Shown: positions 25,238-38,929, counted from the first letter of the stretch. The stretch is 64,000 bases of DNA from Selaginella tamariscina (GCA_003024785.1 PUQB01000173.1:2501-66500); one strand, 5' to 3'. Notes: generated by a model not told the origin, from the letters alone. Translations and numbers: made by a program.

Positions 25238-26885
25238 TTGCATGGTTCGCGGACGTTGTTGGAAGGCGATCATGCAGCAGTCACTTCGTTGTTGAAGCGG
25301 AAGAATTTGATTGGGCGTACTGCTCGGTGGGCCTTGAAACTTCAAATTTACGACTTTGAAGTTGTTCATCGTCCAGGGAGTTCCATGGCTGATGCTGATG
25401 CTCTTTCTCGGGCTCCTCTTCCACCTTCTCTCTCTTCTGTTGCCCCAGAGGAACCAGTTGTTCCAGCTTCAGTGGACTTTTTGGATGAAGATTCCGTACC
25501 ATCAGCAGTTGCTGTGCTTGACGTTCAGTGTCCGCAGAATGCAGAGTTAGATTTGCCGTCTTTGGATGAGGTTCGGGAAGCTCAAAAGGTTGAGCCGTGG
25601 ATTCGAAGGCTTCGTGATGGGTTTGAGAATCCTGCATCACTTGCTGATGACTTGCCTTTCAGGCATTTACATTCACAGTATCGCCTTCAGGATGACCTTC
25701 TTTATTTTGTGGGGACTGATCCAGATGATCCTTTGCGGTTGGTGGTGCCTTCAATCTTCATTCCACGCTTCCTCCATGCTTACCATGACTCTCCTATTCT
25801 TGGCGGGCACATGGGACATCGTCGGGTGATGGAGAAGCTGCGCAGATCTTTCTATTGGCCGGAGTTGCGAGGAGATGTGATTCGGTATGTGCGTAGCTGT
25901 GTGTGGTGCCAAGCTCGCAATACTCCCCCATGTGCTTCGGAAGGACGGTTGGAGTCAATTGCAGTTTCTCGTCCGTTTGAATTGGTGGCATTTGATTTGA
26001 TGGGACCTTTTCCGCGGTCAACTGCTGGTAACGAGTACGTTATTATTGCTTCTGATTACCTAACTCGTTGGGTAGAAGTTGGTGCTCTTGCTAGTGCGAC
26101 TGCTTCTGCTGTTGGTCAGTTTCTCCTGAATCGGGTCGTGTTTCAGCATTCTTGTCCGGAGCGAATTCTCTCGGATAATGGTCCCGCATTTATGGCTGAG
26201 GCATTTCATGTTTTGACATCTCGATAGGGATACGCCACACTTTCACAAGTGCTTATCATCCTCAGACAGATGGTTTAGTGGAACGGCTCGTCAGAACCTT
26301 CAAGGGGATGATCGCAAGTATGTGAACTTTCAACATTCAGATTGGGATGGTTATCTGCCGTCTCTCCGATATGCTTATGTCACTGGAGTTCAAAGTTCCA
26401 TTGGTACTTCCCATATAAGCTTTGTATGGTCATGACCCGGTGTTGCCAACGGAGTTGGGTTTGCCTTCTCGGTTACCGCGAGCTGCTGATGCTAGGTCGT
26501 GGGATCGGTATCTGACGAGCATTCTTCCATTGGTTCGTGCGGAGTCAGCAGAACACTTGGGCCGCGTACAAGTAGGACAACAACAACGTACAACTCGCAT
26601 CATCGTCCTCCTGCGGAGTACAAGGTTGATGAACTGGTGTTGGTTCGTTTTCCCAAGCTTACGGTACGTGGTTTAGCTAAGAGTCTCCTTCCTCAGTGGA
26701 AAGGACCGTATCGAGTGCTACGGCAAGTAGGGCCACAGGTTTATGAGGTTCGGCACGACATTCAACCCGATCCTCCGGAGATTGTACATGTATTGCAACA
26801 GGAACAAGTTGTGCCGCCTACAGATCCACCAGTGCCTCCTCCTGATGTTCCTCCAGATCCGGGCCCGTCTACAAGAGAACCCTAA
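25238..26885 (+). pseudogene. RNase H end, integrase and C-terminal domain of the 22 kb gypsy element
   Basis: A 329-codon open frame holds the RNase H end (SMADADALSR), the HHCC zinc finger (HMGHRRVMEKL to CVWCQ) and the integrase core acidic residues in FDLMG and LSDNG. The frame then breaks at 26227; the third acidic residue lies in LVERLVRTF just beyond. The last piece, 26499-26885, has LLPQWKGPYRVLRQVGPQVY, a GPY/F-type module, and a Pro-rich end. Confidence 0.85.
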
Positions 26886-26917
26886 CCAACTTACACCCTT
26901 CCGAGAGGAGGGGATGA

Positions 26918-27078
26918 TGTAAGATCCACGTGTACGGCTGCATGTGCACATACTATTATTAGCGTAGTGGATTTTGATAGCCGTCGGATTGGATTCAATC
27001 TGGACCACTCGCTCTTGTATATAAGTTAGGGTTTTTGAACTAATGGATATACATATTTCTATATTCCAAGTTCTCACA
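26918..27078 (+). repeat. 3' LTR of the 22 kb gypsy element
   Basis: It begins TGTAAGATCCACG and ends CTCACA, near-identical to the 5' LTR. The purine tract lies immediately upstream. Confidence 0.88.
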
Positions 27079-27659
27079 ATATGAAAAATAAACATGAATT
27101 TGTTAAATTAATGAAAATAATTATATCTTTTATACATAAATTGGTAATGTTGAGAATGGTTAGAATGTACTTTAATAGTTATGTTTTGTATTTTGACATG
27201 TTCCATAATAATGTATATTTATACTCTAATTTATACATCTCATCTATTTGTTAATATATTAAATATGTTTATTTATGTATCATATATTAAAATTAAATTA
27301 TTACTATATTTTAATATCATCTAATGGTTATTTCTTTAACATCAATTTAAAAAGAATTGACATATACTTCACCATTTGAAATGTTAATATAAATATATAA
27401 ATGTGTGATTAAAATATATTATATGTGTATACGTTTTAAGAAATAATAATCGTAGAAGAGTGTTATTTCTAATAAGTACAATATATAATATATATTATAA
27501 ACATATAATATATATATTATATTAATATAGAATTCAAACTTATTAAACATTGAAACATTCAACCAGCTAAATGGCAGTTTCATATTTCTTAAAAATACGA
27601 GTATTATAAATAATATTGTTAAGTTACATGGCCACATGCATCGCATGTGATACCATGTC
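27079..27659. other. AT-rich spacer between the gypsy element and duplication unit 1
   Basis: No gene or repeat structure is supported here. Confidence 0.5.
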
Positions 27660-28981
27660 TAAAATCGCATTTTAACAACAAAGTCTGCATTTTTCCTATG
27701 AAAATCCATATCTATGTGTGTATATATTTTCATGCTAAAATCGCATTTCTATTTACACCAAATCCCATGTTGTATGTGAATATGTATATAGCTATGCTGC
27801 ATGTTATATAATGAAAAAGCCATGATTTTGTGTAGCTATGGAGGGAAGTATCGGTGTCCTGCATTTCAAACAATCGAGGGTGACTGGGATAGTTAAATTC
27901 AATTTCATAATTATGACTAATTAATATGAAATAAATAAATAATTTGTAAGTTTTGAATCTAGTGCATACAAATAATTCATGGTTATACACATAGATATAC
28001 CACGTGTGCAGTATATAAGTGCCTATATACCAGGCTATATTATTTAGATAGATAGATATTGAATCTCAAATTTTATGGATTACAAATAAGATAAGTCTTC
28101 AAAATAAATAAATATAATAATAATTATTATTACTAAAATAATTGTTAAATTACTACATGAGCATATTATTTCTAGTTCAAACATAACATGTGCATATTAA
28201 AGAGTATCTAATGGAAGTTTATAAACAAATTCTTTAGAAGCATGGCATAACATCCTAATTTTTATTTTAATATTTTAGTCATTTTATAAAAGAACATAAA
28301 AATTATATTATTATTCTTTTATATTTTCAAAAGAATAAAATATTTCTAATTAGTATGATTATTTATAATTTTATGCTGAATAATAATAATAATATTCAAC
28401 GATGTTATTATTTATTATGAACAAAATTGTTCACTAAACTTATTACAATAAGATTCACATTTCATAATAAAATAAACAACTCTTTTATAAAGAAAGATCT
28501 ATAATTAATATGTTTAAGGTTGAATAATGTCGATATCTTTGCTACTGATATAATCTTCTCAAAAAATTTAGGTTTTATAAATTAAATTTTTACTTTTAAT
28601 ACAATTGTCTTTGTTCTTTAAATAATTTAATTAAAAATTGATTAAGTGTTTATAAATTCTTTAGTGTTAAATATTTTCTTAATAACAATGTGAATTAAAA
28701 TAAGAACTTCACTGTGAATGGTTATAGCTATTAAGAATTTATATTATTGTTATTTATCTTAATTATATTATTTATTTAATGCATTAAATAAATATTCAAT
28801 TGCAATTATTTAAATGGTTTATTCCATAATTTATGACCAATTTTCCATATGCATGTGCATGAATTAATATATGCTTAAATATATATTTTTTTATCTCAGG
28901 TTATAAGCTTACTAGTTCACATGTTTATAACAGCTTAAAGAAATAAAAAGATGTAGAATTATTTATTTTTAATTTTACATG

Positions 28982-29062
<81 letters not shown>

Positions 29063-30572
29063 ATTATTTTAGTAAATTATAAAGTTTATGTTCTATTCAT
29101 ATTGTAGTGACTTTATGGAGTTTTTCTTTTTCTAATAAATTTATAAAAGGTTTATATAATATTTAACCTTTGCAATTTCTTATGGATATTTAATAATGGT
29201 TAATTATTGCTTTTGAATTTGGAAATGAGTGTACATATTCTAGCTTTGTGTTTGATAATCATCATTGCTTTTAATATTGTTATATATATGTAATGCTTAA
29301 AATAACAATTCATGAATATTTTATGAAATAAAGATTCAATAAATATTTCATAATTGAAATTATTATTTAAAACTTACATTCTATATGCTAGATTTTTTTA
29401 TTATTTGTTCAAGTATTACTAGAATTAGTTTTTTCATTATTTAATTGGATTATAATAATTATACTATAAATAACATATAACAAAAGCTATAAACTATATG
29501 GAAAATTAGAGCATAGTATACATCTATATAATTTCTATTCATTTTATGTATGTATAGAGAGACGAATATGAATCTTATATATATATAATCATATGTATAC
29601 ATGAGTAATCATAACAAGAAAAAAAGGAAGAAATGTGTGAAGTTAAATGAGATAAATAAACATAATTACATATTCTTATATCTGTAGTTTAACTATGGAT
29701 TTTTATTTTGTTGATAATGATATATATAGTTTACTTTAATAAGTATATACTAAGTTATATTAGTCCTTTGCACCCATAATAAGTGCTTATGATGTTTCAC
29801 ACTTTCATGTAAAATATTGATAATCAATTTGAAAATGATATTAAATGTTAATTCTATGTATTTATCTAGGTAGAAGCTACAAAGTTATTGATATAGAGTT
29901 TGAACATTTTAAAATAATCTCTTATAAAATTAAATTGAGTTATAGATTAATATTTCTATATTACAATGTCTAAAGATCACTAAAAGGTTTACAAGAATAT
30001 ATATAAATCAATTAAATGTGTATAATATTTTTATATATTAAATATATGCACATATAACAAATTTATTCAGTTTATGCATTCTAAACTTGTAAACGAACAT
30101 TTTATTAGTTCTTAATAAATTCATTTACCGTTATTAAATTAATCATTAATCTTGGTATAATTGACATCAATCGTATATAGATAGTATATACTATACATAG
30201 GTGTATGTTATAATATATAGTTAATAGAATATAAAAATTTACCATGTAATTTTGGATATTTATTGATATAATATATAATAATATAATGTAAATCAATTTT
30301 ATTAAAATATAGCTAAATATAGATCTTCACGTGCACAAAATATTCTTTAATCCAATTCACCTGCAATTAACATATATAATTAGATGTACCACCCTAGGTT
30401 TGATAGTGAAAGGGATATTACAGTGAGAGGATCTCAGGTGATTAGCAAGGATTATGGAGAATGAGGGGAGGGCTGCATTCTCCCATGAGATTTTTAATGT
30501 AAAGTTTAAGAGTATGAAGAGACGCAACTACAATTTTCTACACGAGGACTCGATTCGGGTTCTTCTTTCAAC
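27660..30572. other. Non-coding left part of unit 1
   Basis: This is AT-rich DNA with a (TA)n(GA)n microsatellite at about 28985-29059. Unit 2 lacks about 420 bp relative to 28.11-28.60 kb. A protein-like stretch at about 30390-30570 on the plus strand (RFDSERDITVRGSQVISKDY) precedes the annotated start but contains a stop or frame change shared by both units. Confidence 0.6.
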
Positions 30573-31994
30573 TTGGGGTTGTTCAACATGCTGTGCATGG
30601 ATATTCCTTACATAGAGATACCTATGTGTGAGGAGTTTCTTCGGAGCTATGACAAAAATAAACACACTGGCATGGTTAAAGGCAAGGAAATTTCTCTCGA
30701 TTTAATGCTGATACATCATATCTTTGATCTTCCTAATCCTAATCAACGAGAGCCGGTTGAAAGTGCTCCTCCAGTGACTTCAGATAAATTAAGCACCACA
30801 TTCATTAACGATGGTAAAGATTGTAAGGTACGATCTCAATTATATATTTAGTGTATAATTATGAGTTGTATATGCAATTTCCTTTAAATCTAAGAATATA
30901 ACACACATGCACACACACAATATCCTTTATGTATACTATGGAGGTGACCAAGACTATCAATTATAGATATAATTATTTAATTTTTATTTTTGCAGTTGAA
31001 AAGGAATGGGTATAAAATCAAAAACATAGTTGACAAGTCTTTTAAGTGCTTTGTTACATTCCTTAACGATCGCTTCCATCCGAGGGCGAATGACATATAT
31101 ATAGGGGAACGGCTATTTAATGCAGCAAAACATGTTTGGGATAACAATGCAAGTCTTGATTGGGCAGGTCATTTGAGTAATGTTCTAAAATTTCATTGTG
31201 GGAAAGTTCGATCGAGAGCACAAGCCAGCTTTTACTATGGCCAGTATTTAACCAAGATAATCAAATTTCAGTTCCAGAATCTTGGTATGCTGGAGTTACC
31301 AGGTCCTAATAATACCAATAATACTGCTGATGGCTCTGATGAGGTGCACATGGTTAACATAGATTTGGGTGGTCCTTCTAGCATATCCATAGATAACAAT
31401 GTTGGGTCTAGTTATGATGTGGAAGATCTAGAGGTGCCCTTTTATGACCCCAATCAAGGTCCAGAATTTAACCTAGGTTTGACATCTCCTAATCCATTTG
31501 AGCAGTCCGGCCCTGACAACATAAATCCCAATTTCATTAGTATCAACAATAACATCACCAATATTGACTATCACATTGGTAATAAAGCCATTCTTGGTGT
31601 GCAAGAGAACGACGCACTAGACATAGAAAAGGAGCTCGACATTGAAATCGAGAAAGCTAGGATGGCTGCTTACGAATCCAGCATGAATAATCAAGTTGCT
31701 ATTGGTCCGCATGAGAAGGATGAGCTAGACATCGAAATCGAGAAAGCTAGGATGGCTGTGTACAAAGACAGGATGAATAATCAAGTTGCTATTGATATGC
31801 AAGAGAATTACGAACTAGACAAGGAAGAACTTGAAATCGAAATTGAGAAAGCTAAGACGGTTGTATATGAAAATGGCATGGACAATGTTGATTATCACTT
31901 TGGTATTGGTCCGTGGGAGAATTATGAATTAGACATAGAGAAGGAGCTCAAAAGTGAAAAGGCTAGGATGGCTGCATACGAAGAGAAAAGGTAA
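30573..31994 (+). CDS. Unrecognised protein with acidic coiled-coil repeats, unit 1 copy
   Basis: Exon 1 is 30573-30827 and exon 2 is 30996-31994, joined in phase 0 by a GT-AG intron at AAG/TTG. I do not recognise the family. The first part contains CEEFLRSYDKNKHTGMVKGK and LMLIHHIFDLPNP. Exon 2 opens with a conserved-looking block (KSFKCFVTFLNDRFHPRAND, FNAAKHVWDN, SFYYGQYLTKII). An Asn/Ser-rich linker follows, then about 3.5 repeats of roughly 30-35 residues built on ELDIEIEKARMAAYE, predicted to be helical coiled coil. The ATG at 30573 is the first in the open frame; coding may extend upstream to about 30390 across one shared break. No signal peptide or membrane segment is seen. It is probably encoded by a mobile element, because the unit is repeated and shares its tail with a transposon remnant. 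Confidence 0.6.
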
Positions 31995-32039
31995 TAGACC
32001 ATAGAAGGAAAGTGTTGAAGTAGAAATTGGTGTGTATTT

Positions 32040-32434
32040 ACCTTAGCAGTCTGATCAGAGGCCATGCTTTGTTTTGGTTTTCATTTTAATGTTTCTTTCT
32101 ATTTTGATTTGCTTATTTACAATTTTACAATTTAAGTTTTTATATTTTGTATTGGCTTTAAATTTAATATGAGCGGTCCAAATCATCTTAACATATAAAA
32201 ACCTGAAAACCTAAATCCTAAGGCGAGAAAATGTTTTAGACCTAATCAAGGAATGATGTTGAATGTAGTGATGTGTACGTGCCCATACTACCGAGGACAT
32301 GGTGGGTGTGCACATCCATGGCAATCCATCTTCAATTTCAATGTTATTTCTCCACATTCTTTGTTTTTATAACTTGATTCCTACTTATAATTCATGTTTT
32401 TCTTTTCTTAGCTGGGATCTTCCTTATTCATCCC
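32040..32434 (+). repeat. Repeated non-coding tail, copy 2
   Basis: Same segment as 21332-21706 and 38975-39371; it starts 46 bp after the stop codon of the unit 1 plus-strand gene. Confidence 0.85.
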
Positions 32435-32699
32435 ATATGGAGTGCCGCCATTTTGGATGCTTGGGGCCTAGGAGGCATGGGCTCAAATATTTTAGAATAT
32501 TCTAGAATATTCTGTTGGGTTGGCAGTATTGGCATCAGTCTGCAAAATTTTTTCTAGTAAAACTGCTGTATTTCTACCTTATTTGTTTTTATATTAGCTT
32601 AATTTATTACTCAATACACACTAGCTAAAGTTTCTTCTTCATCTTAAGCAAAGCTACAGTTCTCAAACCACCAGCTAGGCTTGGACGTGGGGTGTCTGA

Positions 32700-35018
32700 G
32701 TAGGTATTTCATTTGGTCGAATGTTCTCTGCGAGCTTGTTTGTTGCCAATCTAAAGAGTTCAAAACTCTTCTCAGTTCTTATAATATTCTTTTTCAAGCT
32801 TGACGGCAGCTAACAAGGATGATTCGATTCCAGAAACCAATATCCCAGACAAGTACTAAGATGCTTGATCAAAAGCTGCATGAGTCGAACACTCTTTGAT
32901 TGACTCATCATCTTATATAAACCTCCTCCATTAGGATAGACAAAGCAAAGTACTTCCTTGCCAAGCTTCTTGAAAACGGTCGGTAGTATCGACAAGGAAC
33001 GATGTGTTCGTCAACGCTAGAGGGTTTGGCTTCTTCGACTTCTTCTCAGAGCTTTGCAACACCAAGAGAACCAACAAGTTATCCTGTCATATAGACCAAG
33101 TTAAACTTGAACATGAATAGCTAGCATATCTTAATTTTGTCACGGTATCCCTAGCCTCGTGCATGGTAGACGCTGTAAGTCCCTGTAACCTCCAGGTTAA
33201 TTATCGCAGCCACCTAAATTACCATCGAAACCGAAGAAGAAGTCGCAAAGACGACCATGAAACCACTCGTTGCCAACTGCATTCCATTGAACTGCAAGGC
33301 CTTCTCAAACTTCACTAGATCTAGCTGCATAATGTCCTTGTTGATGCTAGCACCTCCATATACAAGCTCATTGGGCAAGTCGATTATGACGAGGTTGAAG
33401 CCGTATTAACCTGCCACTTCCTGGAACAGCGTTTGTGACTTAGCCATGTGTAGTTTCTCAACCTGTTGTCGGAGCTTGGTGTACACCTTTCTGGGAAGCA
33501 CCCGTTCAAAGAAAGACCTACTCATCTCCTCCATATCGCACATAGCCAGGTCGTAGGATCCATGGGATGCAACCAGTGTCAGGATGAAGGTCATCAGGTC
33601 ATCCTTGATGTCCAAACTAGCTACAAGTGGCTGCACCTCATTGAGTGTAAAGTCGATTGTCGGCGGAGGTGCTGTAGAAAAGCTTGGTCCCACTCGTGAT
33701 GCCTTTGCAGGTGTAGATGTCTTCTGCACGTCTTCTTCATCTTGCTCTTCTTGATAGCCTCTACTTCGTCCGGCTCCCAAATAATCCTGGAAGATCATTG
33801 GCATGCACGTCGAACAGTGAGCTCTCCCAAGCTGGTGGCTGCTGCGATGGACAGTCGAGCCAAATGGAACATGCTCACGTGGAATGGTGTTAGAGCTCCT
33901 TTGCTCTTCGACCACATGTGAGGCTCGCTTGTATGATTTATCCACAGCTTCATCGTCTAAGACGGTGCCATTTTTTCGCTATGAACCTATAACACAAAGT
34001 TAGCTAGTAGCAATGTGGAATGAAAGCTTACCTCCATATCATCCGATGCGCAGACTCCTCACGCTCAGAAACTCATTCGGCTCCATAGAATAAGTGAACC
34101 TATGCAGTCATGGAAGGGCTAAAGACCAAGCACTTGCTCGAGTTCACATCTCGTCAAACCAACTCATGAAGTCAACATCCATTCCAACTTCTTCACCATC
34201 CTCTCGCAGTCCCTTAAGGATCTGAATGGCTTCCTCGCGCACAGCCTTCCAATACAAGTCCAAGGTGAAAAACTTGATTCATCTTTGTCTTGCATGCCTG
34301 GTAGCCCAATTGTCTGTTGTTCTACCTTTGATTTAAGACGAGTGAGCTTGCTCAAGTATCAGAGTCGCAGCATGTTTGAAATCTTCACCTTTCACATCGT
34401 GTACAGCTTCTCAATGCCCATCCAGCGACACTACTTATGAGAGATGTTCGTCACCTTTGGAACCACTCCTCTCCTAACTCTGGTCTATGATAGAGAGGAA
34501 CTTGTGCATACGCTTGTCATGCTTCATGTACACTAGCTGCTTAAGGTTTAGTTCAAGATGTGGATTGCCTTTAGCACTGGTGACTACTCTGTCGAGATCA
34601 TCGTCGATCTTGTTTTGCACATAAATAAGTTAAAAAATTCTTTCCTATCAATCAAACCAAAGGTTACCTTGAAAAGAATCTTTGTACAAATCAGGTTCGG
34701 AAGAGGATGCCAAGCCGCCTTTCCTGTTGCACTCTCCTTCTACTTCCGCACCTCAAGACGATCAACCTCCGTGAGTGACTCGAGGATTTTCTGAGTTCCT
34801 TCAGTACTAGTGCAGACCGTCTTTACAACGAGGAGAATATGTGGTAGTGTTGTTTCTACAGATGTTGGTGAAGATGTGTTCATTGAAACTGTAAGTCTAG
34901 ACTCTTAACGAAAAGAAAAGAAAATACTCACATGTTTTCGATTGGAACATTGAAACCAATTGAAGATTGTCGAGGTTTTATGTGGAGATGAAACTCGAAT
35001 AGTCCATCGTTGGTTGTT
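32700..35018 (-). pseudogene. Methyltransferase-like minus-strand gene, unit 1 copy (5' truncated)
   Basis: Read 5' to 3' on the minus strand, the exon-like blocks are: VLFKVTFGLIDRKE-like sequence near 34650, LHLELNLKQLVYMKHDK-like sequence near 34530, a 179-codon frame at 33945-33406, and LILVWDIGFWNRIIL-like sequence near 32830. The large frame is Glu/Asp-rich, then has DFTLNEVQPLVASLDIKDDL and MEEMSRSFFERVLPRKVYTK. Directly after it comes FNLVIIDLPNELVYGGASI and, about 30 residues on, GFMVVF. That pattern resembles motif IV and the following strand of amino-methyltransferases, but the canonical D-P-P-Y is D-L-P-N here, so function is doubtful. Stops between blocks may be introns, decay or sequence error. 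The 5' end is cut at the junction with unit 2. Confidence 0.4.
34439..34443. other. Empty insertion site for the Tat-like element
   Basis: Unit 1 has TTAT-GAGAG-ATGTTCG with one GAGAG. In unit 2 the same GAGAG is present on both sides of the 7.55 kb element, so this is the unoccupied site. Confidence 0.9.
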
Positions 35019-35867
35019 TAAAATCGCATTTTAATAGCAAAAGTTTGCATTTTTCCTATGAAAATCCATATCTATGTGTGTATATATTTTCTTGCTAAAA
35101 TCGCATTCTATTTACACGAAATCCCATGTTGTATATGTGATATGTATATAGCTATGCTGCATGTATATATAATGAAAAAGCCATGATTTGTGTAGCTATG
35201 GAGGGAATATCGGTGTCCTGCATTTCAAATAATCGAGGGTGACTGGATAGTTAAATTCAATTTCATAATTATGACTAATTAATATGAAATAATAAATAAT
35301 TTGTAAGTTTTGAATCTAGTGCATACAAAGAATAATTCATGGTTATACCACATAGATATACCACGTGTGCAGTATATAAGTGCCTATATACTAGGCTATA
35401 TTATTTAGATAGATAGATATTGAATCTCAAATTTTATGGATTACAAATAAGATAAGTCTTCAAAATAAGTAAATATAATAATTTGTCTTTTGTTCTTTAA
35501 ATAATTTAATTAAAAATTGATTAAGTGTTTATAAATTCTTTAGTGTTAAATATTTTCTTAATAACAATGTGAATTAAAATAAGAACTTCACTGTGAATGT
35601 GTTATAGCTATTAAGAATTTATATTATTGTTATTTATCTTAATTATATTATTTATTTAATGCATTAAATAAATATTCAATTGCAAATATTTAAATGGTTT
35701 ATTCCATAATTTATGACCAATTTTCCATATGCATGTGCATGAATTAATATATGCTTAAATATATTTTTTTTTATCTCATGTTATAAGCTTACTAGTTCAC
35801 ATGTTTATAACAGCTTAAAGAGAATAAAAAGATGTAGAATTTATTTATTTTTTAATTTTACATGCAC

Positions 35868-35925
<58 letters not shown>

Positions 35926-37507
35926 TTAATTATTTTAGTAAATTATAAAGTTTATGTTCTATTCATATTGTAGTGACTTTATGGAGTTTTTCTTTTTCTA
36001 ATAAATTATTAAAAGGTTTATATAATATTTTAACCTTTGCAATTTCTTATGGATATTTAATAATGGTTAATTATTGCTTTTGAATTTGGAAATGAGTGTA
36101 CATATTCTAGCTTTGTGTTTGATAATCATCATTGGCTTTTAATATTGTTATATAATATGTAATGCTTAAAATAACAATTCATATATGGAATAAAGATTCA
36201 ATAAATATTTCATAATTGAAATTATTATTTAAAACTTACATTCTATATGCTAGATTTTTTTTTATATTTGTTCAAGTATTACTAGAATTAGTTTTTTCAT
36301 TATTTAATTGGATTATAATAATATACTATAAATAATGCAATACATATTATCATTTAATTTACTTATTATGACATTTTCTTTTATGTTTTTATGCTTCATT
36401 GATATTGCATATAACAAAAGCTATAAACTATATAGAAAATTAGAGCATAGTATACATCTTTATAATTTCTATTCATTTTATGTATGTATAGAGAGACGAA
36501 TATGAATCTTATATATATATATAATCATATGTATACATGAGTAATCATAACAAGAAAAAAAGGAAGAAATGTGTGAAGTTAAATGAGATAAATAAACATA
36601 ATTACATATTCTTATATCTGTAGTTTAACTATGGATTTTTATTTTGTTGATAATGATATATATAGTTTACTTTAATAAGTATACACTAAGTTATATTAGT
36701 CCTTTGCACCCATAATAAGTGCTTATGATGTTTCACACTTTCATGTAAAATATTGATAATCAATTTGAAAATGATATTAAATGTTAATTCTATGTATTTA
36801 TCTAGGTAGAAGCTACAAAGTTATTGATATAGAGTTTGAACATTTTAAAATAATCTCTTATAAATTAAATTGAGTTATAGATTAATATTTCTATATTACA
36901 ATGTCTAAAGATCACTAAAAGGTTTACAAGAATATATATAAATCAATTAAATGTGTATAATATTTTTATATATTAAATATATGCACATATAACAAATTTA
37001 TTCAGTTTATGCATTCTAAACTTGTAAACGAACATTTTATTAGTTCTTAATAAATTCATTTACCGTTATTAAATTAATCATTAATCTTGGTATAATTGAC
37101 ATCAATCGTATATAGATAGTATATACTATACATAGGTGTATGTTATAATATATAGTTAATAGAATATAAAAATTTACCATGTAATTTTGGATATTTATTG
37201 ATATAATATATAATAATATAATGTAAATCAATTTTATTAAAATATAGCTAAATATAGATCTTCACGTGCACAAAATATTCTTTAATCCAATTCACCTGCA
37301 ATTAACATATATAATTAGATGTACCACCCTAGGTTTGATAGTGAAAGGGATATTACAGTGAGAGGATCTCAGGTGATTAGCAAGGATTATGGAGAATGAG
37401 GGGAGGGCTGCATTCTCCCATGAGATTTTTAATGTAAAGTTTAAGAGTATGAAGAGACGCAACTACAATTTTCTACACGAGGACTCGATTCGGGTTCTTC
37501 TTTCAAC

Positions 37508-38929
37508 TTGGGGTTGTTCAACATGCTGTGCATGGATATTCCTTACATAGAGATACCTATGTGTGAGGAGTTTCTTCGGAGCTATGACAAAAATAAACAC
37601 ACTGGCATGGTTAAAGGCAAGGAAATTTCTCTCGATTTAATGCTGATACATCATATCTTTGATCTTCCTAATCCTAATCAACGAGAGCCGGTTGAAAGTG
37701 CTCCTCCAGTGACTTCAGATAAATTAAGCACCACATTCATTAACGATGGTAAAGATTGTAAGGTACGATCTCAATTATATATTTAGTGTATAATTATGAG
37801 TTGTATATGCAATTTCCTTTAAATCTAAGAATATAACACACATGCACACACACAATATCCTTATTATTATACTATGGAGGTGACCAAGACTATCAATTAT
37901 AGATATAATTATTTAATTTTTATTTTTGCAGTTGAAAAGGAATGGGTATAAAATCAAAAACATAGTTGACAAGTCTTTTAAGTGCTTTGTTACATTCCTT
38001 AACGATCGCTTCCATCCGAGGGCGAATGACATATATATAGGGAACGGCTATTTAATGCAGCAAAACATGTTTGGGATAACAATGCAAGTCTTGATTGGGC
38101 AGGTCATTTGAGTAATGTTCTAAAATTTCATTGTGGGAAAGTTCGATCGAGAGCACAAGCCAGCTTTTACTATGGCCAGTATTTAACCAAGATAATCAAA
38201 TTTCAGTTCCAGAATCTTGGTATGCTGGAGTTACCAGGTCCTAATAATACCAATAATACTGCTGATGGCTCTGATGAGGTGCACATGGTTAACATAGATT
38301 TGGGTGGTCCTTCTAGCATATCCATAGATAACAATGTTGGGTCTAGTTATGATGTGGAAGATCTAGAGGTGCCCTTTTATGACCCCAATCAAGGTCCAGA
38401 ATTTAACCTAGGTTTGACATCTCCTAATCCATTTGAGCAGTCCGGCCCTGACAACATAAATCCCAATTTCATTAGTATCAACAATAACATCACCAATATT
38501 GACTATCACATTGGTAATAAAGCCATTCTTGGTGTGCAAGAGAACGACGCACTAGACATAGAAAAGGAGCTCGACATTGAAATCGAGAAAGCTAGGATGG
38601 CTGCTTACGAATCCAGCATGAATAATCAAGTTGCTATTGGTCCGCATGAGAAGGATGAGCTAGACATCGAAATCGAGAAAGCTAGGATGGCTGTGTACAA
38701 AGACAGGATGAATAATCAAGTTGCTATTGATATGCAAGAGAATTACGAACTAGACAAGGAAGAACTTGAAATCGAAATTGAGAAAGCTAAGACGGTTGTA
38801 TATGAAAATGGCATGGACAATGTTGATTATCACTTTGGTATTGGTCCGTGGGAGGATTATGAATTAGACATAGAGAAGGAGCTCAAAAGTGAAAAGGCTA
38901 GGATGGCTGCATACGAAGAGAAAAGGTAA
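37508..38929 (+). CDS. Unrecognised protein with acidic coiled-coil repeats, unit 2 copy
   Basis: Exon 1 (37508-37762) is identical in translation to the unit 1 copy. Exon 2 starts at 37932 after the same intron. Near 38040 one G is missing from a run that has four Gs in unit 1, shifting the frame; the original frame is recovered as the open stretch 38108-38929. The rest differs by essentially one residue (Asn to Asp before YELDIEKELK). The break could be a real mutation or a homopolymer error. Sequence features otherwise match unit 1: conserved block, Asn/Ser-rich linker and helical repeats. Confidence 0.55.

Larger units (their letters stand above)
22277..27078 (+). mobile_element. Ty3/gypsy LTR retrotransposon, complete structure with frameshifted pol
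   Basis: LTRs of about 160 bp begin TG and end CA. A short target duplication, (A)ATAT, flanks the element at 22272-22276 and 27078-27082; its exact length is ambiguous because the last LTR base overlaps. A primer-binding-like TGGTGGAGGCACC lies at 22437 and a purine tract GAGAGGAGGGGA precedes the 3' LTR. Internal order is gag, protease, RT, RNase H, integrase, GPY/F-type end, which fixes Ty3/gypsy over Ty1/copia. The reading frame is interrupted many times by one- or two-base changes. The two LTRs differ at only a few positions, suggesting fairly recent insertion. Confidence 0.92.
27660..35018. repeat. Segmental duplication unit 1
   Basis: It begins TAAAATCGCATTTTAA and is followed head-to-tail by unit 2 starting with the same sequence at 35019. 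It contains a plus-strand gene (30573-31994), the repeated tail (32040-32434) and a minus-strand gene (about 32.7-35.0 kb). Identity to unit 2 is near-complete from roughly 29.5 to 32.4 kb and visibly lower on both sides. Unit 1 is cut at 35018, where the minus-strand gene of unit 2 would continue upstream. Confidence 0.85.

Noticed and set aside
32040-32434. Shared tail as a solo LTR
   Set aside because: No TG...CA ends, no target duplication and no paired copy around a body; it is always downstream of a reading frame on the same strand.
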